Source: JBFGFX01 sp965232455 | GTDB lineage: Bacteria; Pseudomonadota; Gammaproteobacteria; Steroidobacterales; Woeseiaceae | NCBI GenBank assembly: GCA_965232455.1 | Contig: OZ246981.1 | Location: 5,332,001 to 5,396,000, forward strand | Length of the DNA: 64,000 bases | Direction: 5' to 3' | Shown: positions 57,508 to 64,000 of the stretch, one piece after another | Numbering within the stretch: position 1 is the stretch's first letter | Layout: each line of letters opens with the position of its first letter | Program-made: the position numbers and the translations under genes | Notes under the pieces: model-generated | Database searches by the model: none | What the model was told of the DNA's origin: nothing | The model's input: only the letters and a program-made list of their open reading frames with translations

Positions 57508-59499
57508 TCACAAATGCGCTGCAAGAAACGACTCGAGGTTCTCCAGAACGGACAGGCGGGCCGGTTCGTCGATCATCGAGTGGCCGCACTGCGGCAGTTC
57601 GACAAACGTCACCGGTACGTCTTCTTTCCTCAGGCGCCGGTACATTTCCCTTGCCTGCGATATCTGCACCTGGCCGTCGTCCTCCGCATGGATGATGAGC
57701 AGCGGCGCCCGTATTCGGTGCGACTGATGAAGAGGCGACACTGCCCGCGCGCGGTCACCGTCAACGCGCATGTGGCGCGTCCAGGTGGAGCCGTCGACGT
57801 GGTCTTTTTCATCGGCGAGAAACTCCGGTAAGTCGTAGACGCCGTTGATACTCGCTCCGCAGCGGAACAGCTCGGGCGTTTTGATGAGTCCCATCGTCGC
57901 CGCATAACCTCCGTACGACCATCCCACGATGCAAAGCCGGTTTTCGTCGGCAATGCCCTGTTCGACAAGCCATTGCGCGCCGGCGGTCAGGTCGTCCTGC
58001 ATGAGACCGCCCCACTGTCCCCGGCCGGCATTCTCGAAGTCGTAGCCGTAGCCTTTCGATCCGCGGAAATTCGGTTGCAGGACAGCGTATCCGCGGCTGG
58101 CGAGAAATTGCGACAGGAACGAAAACGACCGGTCGTCGCGCGCCGCCGGTCCGGCGTGGGGGAGGATGACGGTCGGCAGATCGGCGTGTTCGTTCGCGGC
58201 GGGTAAGGTCAGGTACGCCGGGATCGGCGTGCCGTCGACGCTGTCGTATTCAACGGCTTCAACGGGCCGCATCAGATCCGGATCGATGAGCGGGTTTTTC
58301 ATCCCGAACGCTTCCATGCTCTTCGACCGGAGATCCCAGATGTAGAGGACACCGGGATCGGTGGCGCTCGACGTCTCGAACAATAGGATTTGTTTGTCGC
58401 GCGTCATGCTGACTATCTTGTTGCTCGCGTCGGGAAACATCTTGTCCACGGTTCTTTGAAAACGGCTCATCTCCCTGTCGAAATACCGGTATTCGCGTTT
58501 GTGCGTCAGGTAGCTGACGCCCGCGGGCCGCCCGGTCAGCGGATGCTTCACGATTTCCGCCGCGTCGTATTTCTGATCGGCATAGAGGGTGTCTTCAAAC
58601 GTGCCGTCGACGATGTTCAGCACCCGAACTTCGCGCGTCCCGTGCTCACCCGGGCCGGTCACGTACATCCGCGACGGATCGGACGTGAATCCCTGCGGCA
58701 ACCATCCGTCGCCGTGCCAGCGCGTGTCTTTCAGCGTGGCCCACTCGCCGTCGGCGGATCTCAGCCTCGCCTGAAACGCCGAATCCCGGTTTCCATAGCC
58801 GAAGCTGACGTTACTCGATTCATCGACGAGCCAACGTTGAATGCCGTCGCTGGAGGTGCGAACGATTTCGTAGTCGCCCGTCGCCAGTTCGATCTTACGG
58901 ACCTCGTCCGCCGCATCGTGATCCTCGTCCAGCGATACGAGAATGTGCGCCGGATCTTCGGGCATCCAGTCAATCACGTTGTCCTGCACGCGCGGCGGCG
59001 GCAGCGACCTGCGCGCGATTCTGGTATTGGCGTCTACTTTGACGTTTGGCGGCTGCAGCGTGGTGCGGACAATTCGCCGGTCGGTGTTGCCTCGCATCGG
59101 CGCCGGCTTGATCAGCGCCGTTATTTCATCGTTTTCGATGCTGAACGCCATGAGCTGCGCTTCCACGGCGTCCGCGAACTGGCGAGCGGATGAATGCGAC
59201 ATCGAAAACACGATGGTGTCGTCGTTCGCCCAATGCAGCCAGTTGTAGTTCGTATCCTGCGCGGGTGGAATCCGGAAGGTTTCCCCCGTCGCAAACGTGT
59301 GAACATGAATTCCCCAGCGGCCGTCACCCGGCTGGAGAAAAGCCAGCCGTTCGCCGTTTGGCGATATTTTTGCGTCGGTGTAGCTTTCGAGCCGTGCGAA
59401 AGCGGATGCCGGCACCTCGCCCGGCGATTCCTGTGCATGTGCCAAGAACGGATTCAGCAGGGCCAGAACGGTGAATAGGCGAGCGGATTTGGTCAACAT
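57508..59499 (-). CDS. S9-family peptidase (prolyl oligopeptidase/DPP-like), exported
   Basis: A 663-residue exported peptidase. A signal peptide is followed by a beta-propeller (about 30-390) and a C-terminal alpha/beta-hydrolase domain. The nucleophile motif is GWSYGGYAATMG (Ser at about 527), with acid HAEDDGQV and base CGHSMIDEP downstream. It cleaves small peptides, probably dipeptides or acylated peptides, in the periplasm or at the surface. The ATG follows a GGGGGGA stretch with 6-nt spacing. It is divergent from the VPS10/BNR gene, and the two share the 376-bp promoter region containing the palindrome at 59797. Confidence 0.93.
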   Translation of the reverse strand: MLTKSARLFTVLALLNPFLAHAQESPGEVPASAFARLESYTDAKISPNGERLAFLQPGDGRWGIHVHTFATGETFRIPPAQDTNYNWLHWANDDTIVFSMSHSSARQFADAVEAQLMAFSIENDEITALIKPAPMRGNTDRRIVRTTLQPPNVKVDANTRIARRSLPPPRVQDNVIDWMPEDPAHILVSLDEDHDAADEVRKIELATGDYEIVRTSSDGIQRWLVDESSNVSFGYGNRDSAFQARLRSADGEWATLKDTRWHGDGWLPQGFTSDPSRMYVTGPGEHGTREVRVLNIVDGTFEDTLYADQKYDAAEIVKHPLTGRPAGVSYLTHKREYRYFDREMSRFQRTVDKMFPDASNKIVSMTRDKQILLFETSSATDPGVLYIWDLRSKSMEAFGMKNPLIDPDLMRPVEAVEYDSVDGTPIPAYLTLPAANEHADLPTVILPHAGPAARDDRSFSFLSQFLASRGYAVLQPNFRGSKGYGYDFENAGRGQWGGLMQDDLTAGAQWLVEQGIADENRLCIVGWSYGGYAATMGLIKTPELFRCGASINGVYDLPEFLADEKDHVDGSTWTRHMRVDGDRARAVSPLHQSHRIRAPLLIIHAEDDGQVQISQAREMYRRLRKEDVPVTFVELPQCGHSMIDEPARLSVLENLESFLAAHL

Positions 59500-59796
59500 T
59501 GAGTGTCCCCCCAACGGCGGCGTCCGCGCGAAACGGCGTCCTGCCGATATAAGGATCGGTTATGTCCGTGTCGCGATGTCCGGCAGCGCCGACAGGCGAC
59601 GTGTAAGAAAAAACCGTTAGCGTGTATTTCCGTTCATTATGCTGAAAAAGCGCCGAGTTGATCAAACCAAGCGTTTGGTTTCCGGGCCCGATGTATCGGG
59701 GAGTGCAGACGTTTTCGATCTTGCCCGCGCATCAGGACTGCGTTGCAGGATCGCGGGTCCGTCCTGAGACTTCGAGGCAACGCCTGTCGGTAAAAA

Positions 59797-59810
59797 TTGA
59801 CAGGTGTCAG
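59797..59810. promoter_or_regulatory. TetR-type operator candidate TTGACAGGTGTCAG
   Basis: Inverted repeat TGACA-GG-TGTCA in the divergent promoter region before the propeller gene. It contains a -35-like TTGACA. The same palindrome, with CC in the centre, occurs at 63787-63800. The rest of 59500-59875 holds no gene. Confidence 0.6.
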
Positions 59811-59875
59811 GTTTAATCGATACAGTTTCGACCCCCCTAGGTTGCCCGCTTTCAAACGAGACCCGGTGAACGGAA

Positions 59876-62800
59876 ATGGACGGCGACAGAACGACGGTTA
59901 TGAATCTTTTCCCAACGCTGGTGTTTCTCGCGTCCGGCGTTCTTTTCAGCCAAGTCGCTGTTTCAAATGACGCGACGGATGTGGTTCAGTCGCCGCAGCG
60001 CTTGCTCGACGAACTGGATTGGCGCTTTGTGGGTCCGTGGCGCGGCGGAAGAGTGAATGCCGTGACCGGACATCCGACGGACGAACTGAGTTTTCTGGCG
60101 GGTTACACCGGAGGCGGCATCTGGAAGACCGAGGACGGCGGTGTCAGCTGGCGAAACGTTTCCGACGGACAGCTGCAACTCGGATCAATAGGCGCTCTCG
60201 ATATTTCGGACTCGCATCCCGAGATCGTTTACGCGGGTACCGGCGAACAGGCCTTGCGCGGCGACGTGTCGCACGGCGACGGTGTGTACCGGTCACGCGA
60301 CGGCGGTGAGACATGGACGAACGTCGGTCTCGAAGAAACGCGTCAAATCGCCAAGATCGTCGTTCACCCTACCGATCCCGACGTCGTTTACGTTGCCGCG
60401 CTCGGTCATTTCGCGGGACCGAACGCCGAGCGCGGCGTGTTTCGTACGAGAGACGGCGGAGAAAGCTGGGAGCGGATTCTGTTCGTGGATGAGAACACGG
60501 GCGCCGTCGGCCTGGCGCTGGACGAATCCGACCCGGAGCGTTTGATCGCCGGCATGTGGGACGTTCGGCGGTTTCCGTGGGGTATTCGAAGCGCCGGTCC
60601 CGGGTCCGGTGTCTACCGCAGCACGGATGGCGGGGACCACTGGGAAGACATTTCCGGAAAAGACGGCTTGCCCCCGGGCATCAAGGAACGAATGGACGTC
60701 TCTATTTCGCAGAGCCGCCCGAATCGAATCTGGGCGCTGATGTCGGCCGCGGGTGGGAGAGGACTGTACAGGAGCGACGATTTTGGCGACACCTGGCGAA
60801 GCGTCAACGACAACGCGGAATTGACCGGCCGGACCTACTATTTTCAGAAGCTCCATGCGGATCCGATGGATGCCGACAGGGTTTACATCCTCAACTGGGA
60901 TCTCCTGGTCTCCAACGACGCCGGTGAATCGTTCGATCGCGTGCCGACCGGACATGCCGATCACCACGCGCTCTGGATCGATCCTGCCGACAACCGGCGG
61001 CTGATCGACGGTTCCGACGGCGGCGCGCAGATCAGCTTTAACGGGGGCGGCACCTGGTCGACGCTGCACAATCAGCCGACCGGTCAGTTCTACACACTGA
61101 CCGTGGACGACCGTAGTCCCTACAATCTCTACGGATCTCAGCAGGACTGGAGCACGCTCATTGTTCCGAGCCTTGCACGCGCGGAAGATCCGCGCGGCTA
61201 TTTCGACACCGGCTATTCGGAAGCCGGCCACGTTGCGATTTCGCAGGTAGACCCGGACGTACTGTATATCAGCGACCATCACTGGCTGCTGCGCTACGAT
61301 CGCCGCACCGACGCAATCAAATACGTCGGTCCGCGTGACGAGACCAACTACGGATGGGGTACTCGAGACATCAAGTATCGATTCAACTGGACCTTTCCGG
61401 TTGTGACCTCGGTTCACGATGACCGGACTCTGTACGTCGGATCCCAGTATTTGCACCGTTCCCGCGACGGCGGTGAAACCTGGCGGGTGCTCGGGCCCGA
61501 TCTGACCTACGCGGACCCCGACAAACTGGAGCGCACCCCGTTGACGGGCCGCGACGTCTCGGGAAACGAGCGATATTGGGGTCCGTTGACGAGAGACAGC
61601 AACGGCGACCACTGGTTTTCGACGCTCTACACGATCGCCGAGTCGCCGCTTGACAGGGCCGTCATCTGGACCGGCTCCGATGACGGTGTGCTCAGCGTCA
61701 CGAGCGACGGCGGCAAGAACTGGTCAAACGTCACGCCGCCGGAATTACCCCGTTATGCGATGATCACGCGCGTGGAGGCCTCGCCTCACGACGCAGACAC
61801 GGCCTACGTCACGGCTTCGGCATACAAGCTGGACGACTATCGGCCGTTCATGTTCAGGACCACGGATCGCGGCGCCAGCTGGCGGCGGATCACCGCGGGC
61901 ATTGCCACGTTCGAGGTGATGCGCGTGGTGCGCGAGGACCCTGCGGCTGCCGGCATACTGTACGCCGGCGCCGAGTCGGGAATATACCGGTCTTTCGACG
62001 CCGGTGAGCACTGGATGCGCCCCGCGGACAATTTTCCGGCCGTCCCGGTTTACGACATGAAAATCAAGGACGGCAGCCTGGTCGCGGCGACCCATGGGCG
62101 CGGTTTTTGGTCCTACGACCACCTGGGAATGAGTCGTCAGCTGGCCGAAGCGCCGGACCTGTCGTCATTGATCGTGTTCGAGCCCGACGACGTGCTGCGG
62201 CGCGACGGCGATTGGGCCAGGCACGGTAATCCGCCGGCGGGCGCCGTCGTTCGGTACTGGTTACCGAGGGACGTCGATGCGCTGTCTCTGGAAATCATTG
62301 ACGAACGGGGAAACCCCGTCATCGGCTTCCGCTCAGAGGCCGGGAATCCCCGCGCGCCGGGTTCAGAGGCCGGTCTGAATACCTTCGAGTGGGATCTCCG
62401 TTATCCAAACGCGGCCGTCGTTCCCGGGGTCGTGACCCGGGGGAACAAGAACGTCGGGCCAACCGCCGTGCCAGGGCGTTACCAGGCGCGCCTCGTCGTC
62501 GGCGATGTCTCGCGGCAGGTCGAATTCAAGCTGCTGCCGGACCCGAACGTGGCGGCAAGTCAGCGTGATCTCGAGGAGCAGTTCGAGTTCCTGACGGAAG
62601 TACGGGACAAGATCGACGAACTGAATCGGGCCGTGGTGGATATCCGGTCACTTGCCGCTTCCGTGGAAACGCAGCGGCAGCCGTCGCAGGCCGCGAAAGA
62701 GATACTATCCGGGCTTCGCCTCGTCGAGGAAAAGCTGGTGCAGCCCAGGGCGAGGTACAGCAAAGACCTGCACGCAAACCCGGTCCAGGCCAACGACAAG

Positions 62801-63046
62801 CTCTACAGGCTGGCGAATTTCGTGTCACGCTCCCACTCCAGGCCCACGAAAGTTCAGTACGAGCTCAAAACGGAGTTTTTTGCGCTCGCTGATGCGGCGC
62901 TGCGGGAGTTCTACGCTCTGCTCGACAACGACATTCGGAACTACAACGATTCCGCGAGTCCGAATGAGGCAATTCGCGCGACGGCGGATGCGCTAAACGG
63001 GCCGGACGCCGAGGAGCGCAACGGAAACTCGATGCCCCGTCAGTGA
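59876..63046 (+). CDS. VPS10/BNR-type multi-blade propeller exported protein
   Basis: A 1056-residue exported protein. It has a signal peptide, then repeated Asp-box/BNR motifs (GIWKTEDGGVSWRNVSDG, GVYRSRDGGETWTNVGLE, GVFRTRDGGESWERILF, GVYRSTDGGDHWEDISG, GIYRSFDAGEHWMRP). These form two or more propellers like those of sortilin VPS10 and sialidases. The C-terminal 300 residues include a beta-rich domain (WDLRYPNAAVVPGVV...VPGRYQARLVVGDVSRQVEF) and a helical end. Such proteins are common in peptide-degrading gammaproteobacteria; their ligand is unknown. They are often annotated as glycosyl hydrolases, but no catalytic residues are evident. A TetR-type palindrome lies upstream. Confidence 0.88.
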   Translation: MDGDRTTVMNLFPTLVFLASGVLFSQVAVSNDATDVVQSPQRLLDELDWRFVGPWRGGRVNAVTGHPTDELSFLAGYTGGGIWKTEDGGVSWRNVSDGQLQLGSIGALDISDSHPEIVYAGTGEQALRGDVSHGDGVYRSRDGGETWTNVGLEETRQIAKIVVHPTDPDVVYVAALGHFAGPNAERGVFRTRDGGESWERILFVDENTGAVGLALDESDPERLIAGMWDVRRFPWGIRSAGPGSGVYRSTDGGDHWEDISGKDGLPPGIKERMDVSISQSRPNRIWALMSAAGGRGLYRSDDFGDTWRSVNDNAELTGRTYYFQKLHADPMDADRVYILNWDLLVSNDAGESFDRVPTGHADHHALWIDPADNRRLIDGSDGGAQISFNGGGTWSTLHNQPTGQFYTLTVDDRSPYNLYGSQQDWSTLIVPSLARAEDPRGYFDTGYSEAGHVAISQVDPDVLYISDHHWLLRYDRRTDAIKYVGPRDETNYGWGTRDIKYRFNWTFPVVTSVHDDRTLYVGSQYLHRSRDGGETWRVLGPDLTYADPDKLERTPLTGRDVSGNERYWGPLTRDSNGDHWFSTLYTIAESPLDRAVIWTGSDDGVLSVTSDGGKNWSNVTPPELPRYAMITRVEASPHDADTAYVTASAYKLDDYRPFMFRTTDRGASWRRITAGIATFEVMRVVREDPAAAGILYAGAESGIYRSFDAGEHWMRPADNFPAVPVYDMKIKDGSLVAATHGRGFWSYDHLGMSRQLAEAPDLSSLIVFEPDDVLRRDGDWARHGNPPAGAVVRYWLPRDVDALSLEIIDERGNPVIGFRSEAGNPRAPGSEAGLNTFEWDLRYPNAAVVPGVVTRGNKNVGPTAVPGRYQARLVVGDVSRQVEFKLLPDPNVAASQRDLEEQFEFLTEVRDKIDELNRAVVDIRSLAASVETQRQPSQAAKEILSGLRLVEEKLVQPRARYSKDLHANPVQANDKLYRLANFVSRSHSRPTKVQYELKTEFFALADAALREFYALLDNDIRNYNDSASPNEAIRATADALNGPDAEERNGNSMPRQ

Positions 63047-63068
63047 GTCGTTTGTCGTGTCGAAAAAC

Positions 63069-63689
63069 TCAGGTGGCTTCCGACTCGAGACAGGAGTCGA
63101 TGTAAGCCAGAGTCGCGGCTTTCGCCTCCTCGCGCGTCTTCTTGCTGATTCGGCCCTCACGCCGCACACCGAACGCAAACGTCGCCGTCATCAGCTCGAG
63201 CACGATCTGGAAGAGGTCGCCCGACTTGTCGAAATCCGCCGCATACGCCTGCAGGTCGGTATGTTCTTTCATGAGGCGGCTCAGTTCTTTCGCAAACGTC
63301 GACGTGCCGGCTTCTTCGGTGTAACGAATCTGCCGGCTCGCTTTCCGGCCGAGAAGCAGGATGCTGGCCGTCGGGTTTCTGTTGAAGAATCTCGAGAACA
63401 CGCCGGAGATACCGTCCCAGGCTACCCGATAATCGGTATGTGACTCCGGGTCGAAATACTTGATGACCTTTTCCCGAAGCTCGTCCCGGTATTTCGTCGA
63501 TAGCGCGTCAAAGATGTCGAACTTGGACGGAAAAAAGTGGTAAAGCGAGGTTCGGGTTACGCCCGCGCGTTTTGCAATCATCGTCGAGGTGATGTCGTCG
63601 AGCTGCATTTCGTTGATCAGCTCCTCCGTTGCCGCGAGAATGTCGGCGACTTTCTCGATGCTTCTTTGTTGTGACGGCTTTGTCTTCAT
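63069..63689 (-). CDS. TetR-family transcriptional regulator
   Basis: A 206-residue TetR-family protein. The N-terminal helix-turn-helix is ITSTMIAKRAGVTRTSLYHFFPSKFDIFDAL, followed by a helical ligand-binding domain. The subgroup with a long C-terminal domain and KEHTDLQAYA is uncharacterised. It is convergent with the propeller gene. Palindromes upstream of its start (63759, 63787) and before the propeller gene (59797) are good candidates for its binding sites, which would make it autoregulated and a regulator of both neighbours. The start at the fourth candidate (MKTKPSQQRS) suits the family length. Confidence 0.93.
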   Translation of the reverse strand: MKTKPSQQRSIEKVADILAATEELINEMQLDDITSTMIAKRAGVTRTSLYHFFPSKFDIFDALSTKYRDELREKVIKYFDPESHTDYRVAWDGISGVFSRFFNRNPTASILLLGRKASRQIRYTEEAGTSTFAKELSRLMKEHTDLQAYAADFDKSGDLFQIVLELMTATFAFGVRREGRISKKTREEAKAATLAYIDSCLESEAT

Positions 63690-63758
63690 GGTCGACGGTC
63701 CGCTTCGGGTACTCCGGATTGTGCCAGTGTGCCGTGGTGCTGGCAAAACCCAAATCAA

Positions 63759-63770
63759 TTGACAGGTTCA
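63759..63770. promoter_or_regulatory. Degenerate TetR operator half-site TTGACAGGTTCA
   Basis: Matches the palindrome at 59797 over TTGACAGGT but has a degenerate second arm. It lies 70 bp upstream of the TetR start. Confidence 0.35.
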
Positions 63771-63786
63771 GGGTGATCTCATAAAG

Positions 63787-63800
63787 TTGACACCTGTCAA
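63787..63800. promoter_or_regulatory. TetR-type operator candidate TTGACACCTGTCAA
   Basis: Perfect inverted repeat TTGACA-CC-TGTCAA, which also contains a -35-like TTGACA. It sits between the divergent TetR gene and the lipoprotein gene at 63855. It shares its arms with the palindrome at 59797. Confidence 0.65.
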
Positions 63801-63854
63801 ATTAATGCCAGCCGACGAAAACCATAACAAGAAAGAGCGAGTACGGGGAGCCCG

Positions 63855-64000
63855 ATGACAAAACCGAAACGTTTTCACGCCACCGCCGCGACGCTCATCG
63901 CGGCCGTTGCCGGGTTCGTCGCATCCTGCGGTAACGCTCAGGAAACGGACCCCGCCGTCGGAACGGCTGAAGACCGTAAGGCGTTGTTTGAGTATCTGCT
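63855..64000 (+). CDS. Lipoprotein, N-terminal fragment (3' partial)
   Basis: ATG after GGGGAG opens a frame with a lipoprotein signal (lipobox FVASC, Cys25) and continues past the window edge; 48 codons are visible. The mature start (CGNAQETDPAVGTAEDRKA) is not diagnostic. It is divergent from the TetR gene and close to the operator at 63787, so it is probably regulated by it. The product cannot be named. Confidence 0.7.
   Translation, partial: MTKPKRFHATAATLIAAVAGFVASCGNAQETDPAVGTAEDRKALFEYL

Noticed and set aside
60293..61612. Minus-strand open frame (439 codons) inside the propeller gene
   Set aside because: It is the mirror of an ordinary GC-rich gene; no motif was found and it has no promoter or ribosome-binding site.
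59876..63046. Glycosyl hydrolase or sialidase
   Set aside because: BNR/Asp-box repeats are present, but I see no catalytic residues; a propeller binding or sorting protein fits better.

Overview
The window is a GC-rich, gene-dense bacterial chromosome segment with about 52 credible protein genes and no rRNA, tRNA or CRISPR that I could see. It looks like a free-living, probably aquatic or soil gammaproteobacterium, possibly a Woeseia/Steroidobacter/Xanthomonadales-like lineage. The reasons are a PA3496-family protein, large TonB-dependent receptors, S9 and VPS10/BNR secreted proteins, ECF sigma factors paired with TPR Ser/Thr kinases, and an RsmN-like CsrA. The lineage is inference; I saw no phylogenetic marker.

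Layout. 1-8 kb: the tail of a thioredoxin-NhaA fusion, an SDR dehydrogenase behind a TonB receptor, a Vgb-like propeller with a small c-type haem protein, and a PA3496-family protein. 8-14 kb: a second TonB receptor, a BlaI-type regulator, a structured 600-bp intergenic region, a winged-helix regulator and a Rap1a/Tai-like secreted protein. 13.7-19.8 kb: a BigR/YgaV-type ArsR regulator with a palindromic operator, divergent from a tightly coupled run (glycine-zipper lipoprotein, 40-aa ORF, MMPL/RND pump, LolA-like protein, outer-membrane beta-barrel, YgaP-like membrane protein). 20-28.3 kb (minus strand): eukaryote-type glutamine synthetase, ammonium transporter, glutaminase with ankyrin repeats, a hypothetical protein and a TPR kinase. 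Together these make, import and hydrolyse glutamine or ammonium.

28.4-40 kb: an ECF sigma factor, a solitary SF2 helicase, a 48-bp tandem duplication carrying a promoter-like element before a SIMPL protein, a subtilase-like protease with an apparent E-D-S triad and poly-Asp tracts, two ABC permeases with no ATPase, and a D-aminoacylase-type lipoprotein.

40-50.3 kb is the most distinctive part. Two convergent half-operons encode a chaperone-usher pilus (DUF4402 subunit plus usher; 29-aa leader ORF, response regulator lacking its phospho-acceptor Asp, chaperone and a second DUF4402 subunit). Next come a GAF protein with a broken GGDEF motif, a hypothetical protein, an RsmN-like CsrA, a hybrid histidine kinase and a receiver-EAL protein. 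I infer a pilus controlled by c-di-GMP, CsrA and two-component signalling.

50.6-64 kb: an ECF sigma factor-TPR kinase pair, LysR and AraC regulators flanking a secreted protein, an S9 peptidase, a large VPS10/BNR-propeller protein and a TetR regulator. The same TGACA-NN-TGTCA palindrome lies before the propeller gene and before a lipoprotein gene cut off at the right edge, which suggests a small local TetR regulon.
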